The translations under genes were made by a program, and so were the position numbers. The notes beneath the pieces are model-generated. The model was not told the origin of the DNA. It worked only from the letters and a program-made list of their open reading frames with translations, and searched no databases. Shown here piece by piece: positions 38,107 to 47,717 of a DNA stretch of 64,000 bases (position 1 is the first letter of the stretch; every line of letters begins with the position of its first letter). Source of the stretch: Ignavibacteriaceae bacterium (GTDB lineage: Bacteria; Bacteroidota; Ignavibacteria; Ignavibacteriales; Ignavibacteriaceae); contig JABWCL010000017.1 in the NCBI GenBank assembly GCA_013360295.1, forward strand, positions 1 to 64,000. The letters run 5' to 3'.

Positions 38107-40154
38107 CAGGAACCTTCGGCAAAAATGAGCCGTGGCAGGATAAAACAATATATATTCTTTTTATTCTTTTCCTTTTAACCCTGACCAACTCGATCTTCCT
38201 TAATCAGCTTGGTTACTATGGCGCGCTTGTTTTCCTGATAAGTAAATATTTTTCTAAAAAAGAGAAAGTGTTTTCCGCGTCCGGACTTGAGATCGCTTTA
38301 CTCCTTTATGTTTTGGTTCTTATAGTATCCTCCTTTCTTTCAGTGAATCCTGCCCAGTCCTGGCATAATTTACTTAAACGTATATTGCTCATACCGGTGA
38401 TCTACACTACTCTTGCTGTAGTGAAAAATGAAGTCAGGCTAAGGCATACAGTTTTTATTTTCCTCTCCGCCGCCATAGTGGTGGTGCTCATCTACCTCTA
38501 TCATTCTTACGAATATTTCCTGCAAAATCTGTATCATATTCAGGAGTCGGGGCCATCTCTGTTCCAGTACCCGATAACAGCAAGCGAGCTGATGAGCGTT
38601 ATCCTTATTTTCTGCTTTACGTTATCCTTTGATAAAGAGCTTAATTTTAAGTGGAGAGCCGCGTCTTTCGCGGGATTTATCCTTTCGTCCGCGGCGCTGC
38701 TTGCAACCTATAAGCGTACAGGCTGGCTGGCTGCCCTCGCAGGCATTGTCGTTGTTCTTGTTATGAAAAAGCAGTGGAAACTTCTGGGTGCGGGAGTTGT
38801 AGTGCTTGCTGTCGTCGCGTTCCTTGAAAAAAATTACAGCGACATTCAGGCTTACTCACTGGCTTCGCCGGAGACGGTAGCCGCAGTTGAACCAACTGCG
38901 GGGAGAGCCAGTAAGGCGGTAAGTATAGGGAGCAAACAAATAATTGCGGACTATGAAGCCGGGCTTATTGTCAGGGATCAGAACGAACGGAGAGTACTGG
39001 ATCTTGGGTCTGCCGTGGTTGACGTTATTCCGGTTTCGGATTCTTTGGTGCTGGCATATCTTTTAGACTCACGTTTTATCGTAGCAAACCCGTTTTCCGG
39101 AGGAAGGGCTGAGTATCTGGATTTCACTTCTCCCGGATTTACATATCATTACTCGGTTAACGGGAACATTGTTTACACAATTGATAAAGAAAGTTTTCTT
39201 ACCCGTTTCACGGTAAATGAAGATAAAATTGATTCTGTTTCGTTCCCGGATATAAAAAACTATCATAGAGTATTTACTGCAGGAGAGAGAGCAATTTTAT
39301 ACTCCTCAACTGAAGGAGTGCACATATTCAGAACCGGCATTGACGGCGGATTGAAAAAGACGGCTGAATTTAAGGAGATCAAGTTTCAGCCGGTCGGAGT
39401 TTTTAAGAACTCAATATTGTTTAATGATAACTCATCACTTCGGATTTATTCTTTAACAGGGGACAGTCTTTACTCCGCGGGCTATTTCCGTAATGTTACA
39501 GCACCAATGCAGATGGATACTGCGGCAGGCGCTGCCTGGGTGTGGAATTCTTCCGGGGATCTATGGCGTATCACTGCGGACAGCAGCGGTGTGTACAGTG
39601 CTGGTTCAGTTGCCTCTTTCGGTTTTCTGATAAGGGACATTGATATTAAGGGTGATTCGTTATATGTTCTGAAATATAAGCGCGGCAGGATATCGAGTTT
39701 TTATGACAAATATAATTTATCCAATCTGTCGCGTTTAGCGTTCTGGACAGCCGGCTGGAAAATGTTCCTCGATCATCCTTTCTTTGGAGTAGGTGATATT
39801 GATCTTAGGGATTTATATACAAAGTACAAACGCCCGTATGACAAAGAGATACAAGGGCATATGCACAATAATTTTGTCCATATTCTCGCGACACTTGGCG
39901 GAGTTGGTTTGGCCGCTTTCCTGTTCCTGTTATTCAGGACGGGAATGGTATTGTACAAAAACGCGGCCGTGTACAAACCGGGAAGTTTATCCAACAGCGT
40001 GGCGATAGCGGCGTTTGCTTCATTCGCGGCTTTTCTCGCCGCGGGACTGACAGAGTGGAATTTCGGCGATCACGAGATAATTACAATGATATGGTTTGTT
40101 ACGGGACTATCAATTGCCTCCCGAAGGAACATGTCTGAGGCTAATGCCCCTTAA
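38103..40154 (+). CDS. O-antigen ligase family protein with a large inserted soluble domain
   Basis: A 683-residue membrane protein. Ten or more transmembrane helices frame it, and the C-terminal WaaL/Wzy signature is present: SRLAFWTAGWKMFLDHPFFG, then HMHNNFVH (His586 being the usual catalytic region). Between the helices, residues about 245-535 form a soluble, beta-strand-rich insert with repeated strand patterns (IADYEAGLIV, VVDVIPVSDSLVLAYL, HIFRTGIDGGL). Ordinary ligases are 400-450 residues and have no such insert. It may ligate O-antigen to lipid A-core, polymerise it, or attach another glycan. It overlaps msbA by four bases, and its last 14 bases overlap the convergent gene. Confidence 0.8.
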   Translation: MTGTFGKNEPWQDKTIYILFILFLLTLTNSIFLNQLGYYGALVFLISKYFSKKEKVFSASGLEIALLLYVLVLIVSSFLSVNPAQSWHNLLKRILLIPVIYTTLAVVKNEVRLRHTVFIFLSAAIVVVLIYLYHSYEYFLQNLYHIQESGPSLFQYPITASELMSVILIFCFTLSFDKELNFKWRAASFAGFILSSAALLATYKRTGWLAALAGIVVVLVMKKQWKLLGAGVVVLAVVAFLEKNYSDIQAYSLASPETVAAVEPTAGRASKAVSIGSKQIIADYEAGLIVRDQNERRVLDLGSAVVDVIPVSDSLVLAYLLDSRFIVANPFSGGRAEYLDFTSPGFTYHYSVNGNIVYTIDKESFLTRFTVNEDKIDSVSFPDIKNYHRVFTAGERAILYSSTEGVHIFRTGIDGGLKKTAEFKEIKFQPVGVFKNSILFNDNSSLRIYSLTGDSLYSAGYFRNVTAPMQMDTAAGAAWVWNSSGDLWRITADSSGVYSAGSVASFGFLIRDIDIKGDSLYVLKYKRGRISSFYDKYNLSNLSRLAFWTAGWKMFLDHPFFGVGDIDLRDLYTKYKRPYDKEIQGHMHNNFVHILATLGGVGLAAFLFLLFRTGMVLYKNAAVYKPGSLSNSVAIAAFASFAAFLAAGLTEWNFGDHEIITMIWFVTGLSIASRRNMSEANAP

Positions 40155-41541
40155 CATCGCCTCTTAATATGCGCCAGAAAGTCATAAAGATTATCTGAAT
40201 ATCCAGGAGGAACGTCCAGTTCTCGACGTACCATAAGTCGAAGTTAAACCTTTGCTGTATTCTTTTTTTGTTTTCTTCTTCATCTGGAACATCCCCGCGT
40301 AAACCGTGAACCTGCGCCCATCCGGTTATACCCGGTTTAACGAAGTTTCTCAGGCGAAGTTCCTCAATAAATTCCTTATACAATTCATCATATGCAATTG
40401 CGTGCGGCCGCGGCCCGACAATGGACATATCTCCTATCAGCACATTGATCAACTGGGGCAGTTCGTCCATGTTAGTCTTTCTGAGAATTGATCCAAGCCT
40501 GGTGATCCGTGGGTCTCCCGGGACAGTCGGTATGAATTTTTTATCGTGGTTTTGAGGCGTCATTGTCCGGAACTTGTAACAATTAAACGGCTTGTGTTCC
40601 TTCCCGACTCTCTTCTGAATAAAGAAAACAGGTCCGCCGCTGAATAGTTTCTGCAGTATTGCAATAAGAGGGAACAGCCAGCTGCAAATTAAAACGAGTC
40701 CTAAGAGGCTTACTACAAGGTCAAAGGTACGCTTAATTAACTGCCAGTGTATGCTCTCAAGAGGCTCATTCCTCACTGTGATTATAGGGAAGTCCCCGAT
40801 CATACTGATGCGGTACTTTTTCGCGAGGAACTTGAACATATCAGGGATGATGTGGATTCTCACACCCGCGATATTACAAACCCTGACAACCCTGTCAATA
40901 ACATCTATTGCCGTATTCGGGAGGGCGACTATTACCTCGTGGATCTCATTCTTATTCAGGATCCCCTGAAGCTCCGAGACTTTACCAAGGTGCAATCCAT
41001 TATCAGTGACTGATGGGCTGTCATCAACGAAGCCGATGAAATTATAAACTAACGAAGGATTCGAGGTTATCGTTTCACTGAAATCTTTGCCGACTTTGCC
41101 CGCGCCGATTATTGCCAGATTCCTGAAGTATTTATTCTTTTCCCTTAGCGAGATCAGGATGCGATTGTAAACAACGAATCTTATAAAAAGCGTGACAGGA
41201 AATAATAAAGTAAATGCGAGTATAAAATTCCTGGTATAGAGATCCTCTTTAACGAAGAAAATAAAAAGTATAATACCTAACGAAGAAAGAACTGATAGTT
41301 TTATAATCTGAATAAACTGAAATGCCGCGTTCCTGGGATGGAAATCATCATAATAATTTATCGCGTTTGATGATAAGTACCACAAAACATTGAGGATTAA
41401 AAGTAGCAGGAACATATATGCCCTGGTAAAGAGAAGTTCCGGCGGCTGCGCGTAGAACGCGGAGACGATAAAAGCAATGTTCAGCAGAAAAAGATCTGCG
41501 ATCAGCCGGAAGATATAGAACGAACGTTGTTTGCCAAGCAT
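40141..41541 (-). CDS. Undecaprenyl-phosphate sugar phosphotransferase (WcaJ/WbaP type)
   Basis: A 466-residue initiating enzyme that moves a sugar-1-phosphate onto undecaprenyl phosphate. N-terminal transmembrane helices and a CoA-binding-like domain (LAIIGAGKVGKDF) precede the catalytic bacterial sugar transferase domain: KRTFDLVVSLLGLVLI, GPVFFIQKRVGKEHKPF, KFRTM, and DELPQLINVLIGDMSIVGPRPH. It is the last gene of the minus-strand glycan cluster and starts the lipid-linked glycan. Sugar specificity is not predictable. Confidence 0.93.
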   Translation of the reverse strand: MLGKQRSFYIFRLIADLFLLNIAFIVSAFYAQPPELLFTRAYMFLLLLILNVLWYLSSNAINYYDDFHPRNAAFQFIQIIKLSVLSSLGIILFIFFVKEDLYTRNFILAFTLLFPVTLFIRFVVYNRILISLREKNKYFRNLAIIGAGKVGKDFSETITSNPSLVYNFIGFVDDSPSVTDNGLHLGKVSELQGILNKNEIHEVIVALPNTAIDVIDRVVRVCNIAGVRIHIIPDMFKFLAKKYRISMIGDFPIITVRNEPLESIHWQLIKRTFDLVVSLLGLVLICSWLFPLIAILQKLFSGGPVFFIQKRVGKEHKPFNCYKFRTMTPQNHDKKFIPTVPGDPRITRLGSILRKTNMDELPQLINVLIGDMSIVGPRPHAIAYDELYKEFIEELRLRNFVKPGITGWAQVHGLRGDVPDEEENKKRIQQRFNFDLWYVENWTFLLDIQIIFMTFWRILRGDVKGH

Positions 41542-41543
41542 TT

Positions 41544-42671
41544 CTATCTACTCATATTAAAGAACTGTTCACACTTGTTCCGGACAAAATTATTTATCTC
41601 CTCCTCAAACCTGCTCCTTGAAAACTTTTCCGCGTATTCTCTTAATTGTCCCGGTTGAAACTTGTTTTCGTTTTTCTCATAACGGGTGACAGCTTCACAG
41701 ATTGAGTCCGGGGTCTGCTCATTAAAATGAATACCATTCACTCCGTCAATTACGGATTCCGACGCGCCGCCTCTGTTGAAAGCAATAACAGGCCGTCCGG
41801 CTGCCATAGACTCTATCACCATAATTCCAAAATCCTCCTCCGCGGCGAAGACAAAAGCTTTGCATTTGCTCATCAGTTCACTGAGTTCGCCGAAGGGCCG
41901 GTAACCAAGCACCTCAATATTGCGTGAAGCTTTTGATTTTACTTTCTCCATCTCCGGCCCGTCGCCGAGGACAAGCAACCTTTTATCAGGCATCTTCGCG
42001 AAAGCTTCAACCACAAGGTCAACTTTTTTATATGGTACAAGGCGTGAGGCAGTCAAATAAAAATCTTCAGTCTTGTTTGACGGTTTGAATTTGAATGTAT
42101 CCACGGGCGGATAAATCACCTCCGCCTCACGGTTGTAGGTTTTTTTAATTCTTCTCGCGGTGTATTTCGAGTTCGCGATAAAATGGTCAACGCGCAGGGA
42201 GGTTGTGAAATCCCAAATCCTCAGGCGGTGAAGTATATACCTTGCGATCAGCCCCTTTATCCCTTTATCAAGGCGGGATTCTTTTATATACTGATGATAA
42301 AGATCCCACGCGTACCGCATCGGCGCGTGGCAATAACAGACGTGGAGCTGATTCGCCCTTGTGAGCACTCCCTTTGCGACCGCGTGAGAGCTTGAGAATA
42401 CGAGGTCATAGGATGACATATCCAGTTGCTCAATCGCGAACGGCATAAGAGGCAGGTATGTCCTGAAATGTTTCTCGGAGAACGGCAGGTTCTGTATGAA
42501 AGTTGTAGTGATCGGTTTTCCGGCTACATACTCATTCCTTCGTTCTTCATCAAAAAAATCTACAACGCCGAAGACATCAATATCTTTCCAGATATTGACA
42601 AAAGAGCGGACACAGTTTTCCGATCCCGCCGGCGTTTCAAACCACTCGTGTACGAGCGCTTTCTTTATCAA
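41544..42671 (-). CDS. Glycosyltransferase family 4
   Basis: A 375-residue GT-B enzyme. The N-terminal region has HEWFETPAGSENCVRSF, the C-terminal half has LTASRLVPYKKVDLVVEAF, LLVLGDGPEMEKVKS, and FAAEEDFGIMVIESMAAGRPVIAFNRGGASE, which holds the acid E-x7-E motif of GT4. The start is TTG at 42671. It ends two bases before the next gene in the cluster. Donor and acceptor are unknown. Confidence 0.9.
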   Translation of the reverse strand: MIKKALVHEWFETPAGSENCVRSFVNIWKDIDVFGVVDFFDEERRNEYVAGKPITTTFIQNLPFSEKHFRTYLPLMPFAIEQLDMSSYDLVFSSSHAVAKGVLTRANQLHVCYCHAPMRYAWDLYHQYIKESRLDKGIKGLIARYILHRLRIWDFTTSLRVDHFIANSKYTARRIKKTYNREAEVIYPPVDTFKFKPSNKTEDFYLTASRLVPYKKVDLVVEAFAKMPDKRLLVLGDGPEMEKVKSKASRNIEVLGYRPFGELSELMSKCKAFVFAAEEDFGIMVIESMAAGRPVIAFNRGGASESVIDGVNGIHFNEQTPDSICEAVTRYEKNENKFQPGQLREYAEKFSRSRFEEEINNFVRNKCEQFFNMSR

Positions 42672-43784
42672 TTAATTATCCAAAATTTTGTTATATAAAT
42701 TTAAATTGTTTGCAGCAGTTCTTTCAAAGCTGAAATTCTGTCTGCAATGTGCTGATGCTGCCTCAGAGAAATTTTTCCACGATGCAGGGTCATCAGCGAG
42801 CCTCAACAATAATTCTGCTGCCGCTTCCGGATCATCCGGATTAAAGAGGTATCCCGTCCTGCCGTGCAGAACCACATCCCGGTTACCCGTAACATCGGTT
42901 GCTATTACAGGAACACCGTAACTCATCGCCTCAAGTACCGAAAGCGGCATTCCCTCCCACCGCGAAGTGGAGAGATAACAAAATGCGTTAAGGTAATAAC
43001 TGCTTACATCATCAGTAAAACCGGCGAATGTGACATACTTCGCTAATCCCGTTTCCGCCACTTTTGTTTCTGTTTGTTTCCTCCCCTCGCCGTCTCCGAC
43101 AAAAACAAAATTAAATCTCCCGGCTTTCTCTTTCCTGTTTAAACGGTCAATAATATCTAACATCAGTTCCGGATTTTTTGCATAGTCAAATCTTGTAACG
43201 GTGATGACATTCAGCCGTCCCGCAAAATCCGGAGAAGCAAAGTGTTCAGTCCCTGTGTTTACTCCGTTCTGTATCACAGTAATTTTACTTTCGGGAGCGA
43301 TGCCGTTTTTCATCAGGGCTTCCTTTTCACTCTCAGAAACGGCTATCAACCCGCCGCTAAGTAATGAAAAGACTTTCTCAAGCATCAGATAAAAAAGTTT
43401 ACTCATTTTACCGTACTCTCCTGTATGCAAACCGTGAAATGTATGCAGGCATTTTATGCTGCTAATCAATGAAGCAGGCCTTGAGTAAACTCCCGCGCCC
43501 TTCCCGTGCGAGTGGAGCAGTGTTATTTTATTATGTTTAGCAAATTTAATCAGTTTTAAGAAGCTGTTTAAATCAAATTTTCGGTGCGGAATTTTTATCA
43601 TTCTTTCACTTTCAATGATATCCCTGTATTTATTCCAGTAAGGGATATCTTCCGGGCAGGCGCAAAAAAAATCAACTTTGCCGTTAAGCGACGCGATGAG
43701 CCTGTAAACGTATTCCGGTCCGCCGCCATAGTCCGCGCGGGAAGTAATCAGGAGTACACGGGGTTTATTTTCGGCACGGTTCAT
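42672..43784 (-). CDS. Glycosyltransferase family 4
   Basis: A 370-residue GT-B enzyme with a donor-binding C-terminal half (VTRFDYAKNPELMLDIIDRL, VFVGDGEGRKQTE, STSRWEGMPLSVLEAMSYGVPVIATDVTGNRDVV) and an N-terminal GGGPEYVYRL loop. The ATG at 43784 overlaps the upstream stop as ATGA and is preferred over a GTG four codons earlier. It may add one sugar of the repeat unit. Confidence 0.9.
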   Translation of the reverse strand: MNRAENKPRVLLITSRADYGGGPEYVYRLIASLNGKVDFFCACPEDIPYWNKYRDIIESERMIKIPHRKFDLNSFLKLIKFAKHNKITLLHSHGKGAGVYSRPASLISSIKCLHTFHGLHTGEYGKMSKLFYLMLEKVFSLLSGGLIAVSESEKEALMKNGIAPESKITVIQNGVNTGTEHFASPDFAGRLNVITVTRFDYAKNPELMLDIIDRLNRKEKAGRFNFVFVGDGEGRKQTETKVAETGLAKYVTFAGFTDDVSSYYLNAFCYLSTSRWEGMPLSVLEAMSYGVPVIATDVTGNRDVVLHGRTGYLFNPDDPEAAAELLLRLADDPASWKNFSEAASAHCRQNFSFERTAANNLNLYNKILDN

Positions 43785-44611
43785 ATCTTTGCGCACCCCC
43801 TGAACTTATAATAGAAAGCTGCGGTGAGATGAACCAGGTTCCTGATCATCCTCAGCAGGAAACCTTTGTTTCTCACCATCCTGTATTCTGGGATTGGAAG
43901 ATTCCGTTTTTCGGCGAGGTATCTGACTGTTTTATTCTTTTTATCCCAGTCGCCTGAGAATTGGTTTTCGTGCACCCTGTAATGTACCGTAATACAGGGG
44001 AGGAATCCAAAATCACCATATTCAGCGAGCCGTATCCAGAGATCGTAGTCCTCAACACGCATAAGCGGATCTTCATCAAATCCGCCTGCATTTATAAGCA
44101 GTTCTTTCCTGGCAAGTACTGATGAACAAGTGATCGTGTTTCCCACGGTGATCAGCTTATCCCTGGTGGTAATTCCTTTGCCCGGAAGAGGCAGAACTTC
44201 ATAAAAAGGAGAAAAGATATTTACTGCTCCGAAAGTTTTGCTTGCAGTATAAACTAGCGGGCAATCGCTGTGCTTTAAGAGGTAGTCAACCTGCGCCGCG
44301 AGTTTGTTTTTTGTCCACAGATCATCCGCGTCGAGAAAGGCAATGAATTCTCCCGCTGCATTGTTAATTCCGATGTTTCGCGGTACCGCTGGCCTGCCCG
44401 CGGAAGGGGCGTAAAATAGTTTTATGTTAGAATACTTTTCCTCAAATGCCTTTATTACTCCGACCGAATTATCTGAGGAGCCGTCATCAACAATAATTAT
44501 TTCAAAATTGCGGTATGTTTGATTCAATACTGAGTTAATGGTATCGCCAAGATATTGCCCCGCGTTGTAAACGGGCACTACTACCGAAACGAGTGGGGTT
44601 TGCAGCGGCAT
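43781..44611 (-). CDS. Glycosyltransferase family 2
   Basis: A 276-residue GT-A fold enzyme: PLVSVVVPVYNAGQYL, IIVDDGSSDNS, and the divalent-cation DxD in AFLDADDLW, followed by MRVEDYDLWIRLAEYG. This is a typical processive-unlike GT2 that adds a single sugar. Starts with ATG; four bases from the DUF268 gene. Confidence 0.92.
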   Translation of the reverse strand: MPLQTPLVSVVVPVYNAGQYLGDTINSVLNQTYRNFEIIIVDDGSSDNSVGVIKAFEEKYSNIKLFYAPSAGRPAVPRNIGINNAAGEFIAFLDADDLWTKNKLAAQVDYLLKHSDCPLVYTASKTFGAVNIFSPFYEVLPLPGKGITTRDKLITVGNTITCSSVLARKELLINAGGFDEDPLMRVEDYDLWIRLAEYGDFGFLPCITVHYRVHENQFSGDWDKKNKTVRYLAEKRNLPIPEYRMVRNKGFLLRMIRNLVHLTAAFYYKFRGCAKI

Positions 44612-44614
44612 CCG

Positions 44615-45400
44615 TTACACTTTTTTAAGTTCAAAAATCCCGCACCCGTAATTACATCCGTAATTACTTTCAATCCCCGAAGGCTCTAAAGTGACATTCG
44701 TAGTAAGCCTGTTATCATCGGTGATATACGCAAAATTTTCAACGGTAAACTTTCCCTCAAACATATCCAGAAGGTATCTAATACTGAATACGCGATGCGC
44801 GTCATACTCAATACGAAGCGGACCGACAGGAGTCGCGAAATAAAAGAGCCCGCCGCGCTTTAGCATCTTATGAATGTTGTTTACTGATTTTATATGCCCG
44901 TCGGGATCAAGCGGATCTCCGTATCTGCCAAGCCCGAGATGTTCTATCACGTGAAGGCAGGATACTGAATCACAATAGTCACTGTATTGAAAATCTCCGC
45001 TCATCAGATCAGCCTGACGGAAAGTAACATTCGGGATCGAATAACTGAGTTCCCGTATGTCAAATATCTCCACCTGCCTGAATACTGCAATGTGCGCGAT
45101 AAAGCCGTCTATTCTTGATCCGATGTCAACGTGGAGCGAAGGCTGATTTATATAAATTCGCGACGCTACGTGAAGATCAAGATGGAAATAATGGAGCGGG
45201 AGGCTGCCGGCGCTGTCGAACCTGTCATCAAGACAAGGATAGAGCGATTTAATCCTAAAGGGCGAACCGGTTTCCGCAAGTTTTTTTTTGAAAGCGCTCA
45301 GGTTCCGGAAGTAAATTAATAACCCGCGGATTGAGTTGAATATTTTTTTGATATCAAGGCCGTGAGAAACAAAAACCGTGTTTAATCTTTTAATGAACAT
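44615..45400 (-). CDS. DUF268 / SAM-dependent methyltransferase-like protein
   Basis: A 261-residue protein matching the DUF268 group: a Rossmann-like segment HVDIGSRIDGFIAHIA, then FDIRELS, DSVSCLHVIEHLGLGRYGD and GGLFYFATPVGP. The layout is that of a class I SAM methyltransferase and its setting in a glycan cluster suggests sugar or lipid methylation. The substrate is inferred, not known. A TAATG one-base overlap joins it to the gene before it. Confidence 0.75.
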   Translation of the reverse strand: MFIKRLNTVFVSHGLDIKKIFNSIRGLLIYFRNLSAFKKKLAETGSPFRIKSLYPCLDDRFDSAGSLPLHYFHLDLHVASRIYINQPSLHVDIGSRIDGFIAHIAVFRQVEIFDIRELSYSIPNVTFRQADLMSGDFQYSDYCDSVSCLHVIEHLGLGRYGDPLDPDGHIKSVNNIHKMLKRGGLFYFATPVGPLRIEYDAHRVFSIRYLLDMFEGKFTVENFAYITDDNRLTTNVTLEPSGIESNYGCNYGCGIFELKKV

Positions 45401-46416
45401 TATTTACGTGCCAGTACCTGTTCGATAGTGTTTTTTAAGTAATCCTGCGCGCTGTGATTTTCTCTCGACTTGTTGTATCCGTTAAGAGCTATCTCCTCCC
45501 GGAGTTTCCCGTTATCAAGGTAATACCGGATAAGTTCGGGGAGGTGGCGGACATCCTCGTAAACAACAATCTCCTTATCAATATCGTATACAAGATTGAG
45601 TCCCGGTATGAAATAACTTAACTGAAAACCCCCGCAGGCGTTGATCTCATAATGTCTTCCCTTTACCTGCTCTTTAGTCTTTTTATTCATAAGTATGTCT
45701 TTGAGCGCTTTGGGACTAAATAAAGAGCGAGCAAGGTAACCGGCATCATAAGAAACTGAGTTGCTTAGGTTTAGATTGATTTTTGATGAATTGAATACAT
45801 CAACCATTTCTTCCGTAGATATCCACTTCGCGTCTCCCTTCCACCCTCTTCCGAACACTTCAACATCTATTCCCGCTTTCTGCAGCAGTCTTATTACCCA
45901 ACCGCGGTAGGAATTATAACCGCCGACAAACGAAACGTCGTATTTATATGGTAATTGCTTTTTTACATAGACTTTATTATTGAATCCGAAAGGCGAGAGT
46001 AATGCGTTGGTGATACCGGTGGCGGTGTAATGACGGAACATATAATGGTCGGAAGTGGTAAAGTAATGGAATATCTTTCTCCATTTATTGACATAGTCCT
46101 GTCTCCACGGATCATCGAAGAAGTAAACGCAGGTTTTTGTATGCTCAGAGACTTTTCTGGCCGTCTCCTCTTTGATTTCATTTTCAAAAAGGCAGAAGAT
46201 CGCCGCGTCCGGTTTCTCGCGGATAATAAAATCCGCAAGTTCGGCGTTCATTGCCTCCGTTCCTGATGCACGGGCTTTCGCCAGGAAATCGAAGTGAATA
46301 ACATTTTCTGTACCGAAAATATCGCATAGGGCGAGATGAACATTTGTATATTCAAAGGAGAATCCCCGCTCCTTTACTCCGTAGTCGTATTGCATTAAGA
46401 CAGTCGTGATTTTCAT
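45400..46416 (-). CDS. CgeB-like glycosyltransferase family protein
   Basis: A 338-residue protein of the CgeB/Glyco_trans_1_2 group: YFFDDPWRQDY, FHYFTTSDHYMFRHY, SPFGFNN, then YDVSFVGGYNSYRGWVIRLLQKAGIDVEVFG and a C-terminal FQLSYFIPGLNLVYDIDKEI. These are predicted GT-B enzymes. It is coupled to the flippase by an ATGA overlap. Confidence 0.8.
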   Translation of the reverse strand: MKITTVLMQYDYGVKERGFSFEYTNVHLALCDIFGTENVIHFDFLAKARASGTEAMNAELADFIIREKPDAAIFCLFENEIKEETARKVSEHTKTCVYFFDDPWRQDYVNKWRKIFHYFTTSDHYMFRHYTATGITNALLSPFGFNNKVYVKKQLPYKYDVSFVGGYNSYRGWVIRLLQKAGIDVEVFGRGWKGDAKWISTEEMVDVFNSSKINLNLSNSVSYDAGYLARSLFSPKALKDILMNKKTKEQVKGRHYEINACGGFQLSYFIPGLNLVYDIDKEIVVYEDVRHLPELIRYYLDNGKLREEIALNGYNKSRENHSAQDYLKNTIEQVLARK

Positions 46417-47717
46417 CTGCTTAGCCGGGTGTTGACAAATAAAATATATAATAGGTAGAACGCTCCCGCGAAAAGGGAGGCGTATGCCGCGCCAGGCAAA
46501 CCGTATGAACTTATGAAGTAATAATTAGCAGCGAGAGCCGCGATGCCGCCTAGTATTTTAGGAGCAAGGTATGCCCGTGGGTTGTTCAGCGCGAGCCCTT
46601 CCATCGTTAGTGCCTGACCGGAATTAAACAGCCCCGCTCCGATAACAAAGAGAGGCAGAAGGTAGGCATAGGAAACATAACTTCCGGAGCTGAAAAGCCG
46701 GATTATCCACTCGCCTCCTGCCCAGCTTAGCAGGACTGACACGGCGGCTATAACCACTACCGAGAAAAAAGTTATCATAATATATAATTTACCTTTTTTC
46801 ACCCGTTCCGCATTAGCCGGATCGCTGTAATTTGCAAAAACCACCGGCGAGATAAACTCGCTAAGGATGTTGGCGGGGATTGCCACAAACATATTTACAA
46901 TCACCGCCATTACCCCATATACACCTACGTTTTCAAGAGAGAGCAGGTTTGCCATCATCCACTTCTCGCTGTTTAGCTGCAGCCATCCGCTTAATCCCCA
47001 TATTACGAAGGGGATGGAATAGCCTCGAATTCTGTTCGTGTGTTTTGAGGCGAGCTTTTTATAATCAGCTGCGGGGTTCTCACCTTCAGTGTTCCTGGCG
47101 AAGATAATATTTTTGGTAATCGCGAAAACTATATTGATCGAAGCCATAAGCAGCAGCGCGGTAATGATAGATATTTTTCCGGATACTGTGAGGATTATTA
47201 TAAGCAGGATCAGCAGGAGCCTTTCGGAGAACTGAAGAATAGAGTTAAGTTTTCTCCGGCGGAGGATATTAAAGGCTGAATTGAAAAACTCAGTATATTT
47301 TGCGGTCACTATAAAGAGTGCGGCAACAATGAGGGACGAGAACTCCAATCCGGTCAAACCCGGCAGGAAAGAGGATATCCCGATTGTGAGCAGTCCCAGA
47401 AGCAGGGTGGATTTAACTATGAATCTGGACATCAACCTGGTGAAAAGCCCCTTTTCTCCTTCCCCGTCAGCCATAAAATAGAACTTCATAAATGACTGCT
47501 GGGCAGGTCCATAGTATATATAAGATAGAAAGGCGGAGACTGTGAGCACCAGGGTATAGAAACCAAACTCCTCCTTTCCCGCTTTTGTGAGCATTCTCAC
47601 AACTATAAAATTGGAAATTAGAATGGAAAACTGGCCAAGAAGAAACCAGAAAAATTCCCCCCGGGAATCCTTGGTCTTTTCGAGGATCTGATCTTTAATA
47701 TCCGTAAACAAGCCCAT
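46413..47717 (-). CDS. wzx: Polysaccharide flippase (Wzx/MATE-like)
   Basis: A 434-residue membrane protein with about 12-14 helices of the polysaccharide-transport/MATE family: ILISNFIVVRMLTKAGKEEFGFYT, ARNTEGENP and late QALTMEGLALNNPRAYL segments. It would flip lipid-linked oligosaccharide across the inner membrane. The ATG at 47717 is preferred because the residues before it, from a TTG at 47780, look like leader sequence (HSIPAMGLF). It is the first gene of the seven-gene minus-strand cluster. Confidence 0.82.
   Translation of the reverse strand: MGLFTDIKDQILEKTKDSRGEFFWFLLGQFSILISNFIVVRMLTKAGKEEFGFYTLVLTVSAFLSYIYYGPAQQSFMKFYFMADGEGEKGLFTRLMSRFIVKSTLLLGLLTIGISSFLPGLTGLEFSSLIVAALFIVTAKYTEFFNSAFNILRRRKLNSILQFSERLLLILLIIILTVSGKISIITALLLMASINIVFAITKNIIFARNTEGENPAADYKKLASKHTNRIRGYSIPFVIWGLSGWLQLNSEKWMMANLLSLENVGVYGVMAVIVNMFVAIPANILSEFISPVVFANYSDPANAERVKKGKLYIMITFFSVVVIAAVSVLLSWAGGEWIIRLFSSGSYVSYAYLLPLFVIGAGLFNSGQALTMEGLALNNPRAYLAPKILGGIAALAANYYFISSYGLPGAAYASLFAGAFYLLYILFVNTRLSR

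Noticed and set aside
40141-47717. Mobile element or insertion sequence inside the glycan cluster
   Set aside because: No transposase, inverted repeat or target duplication is visible; all frames are intact.
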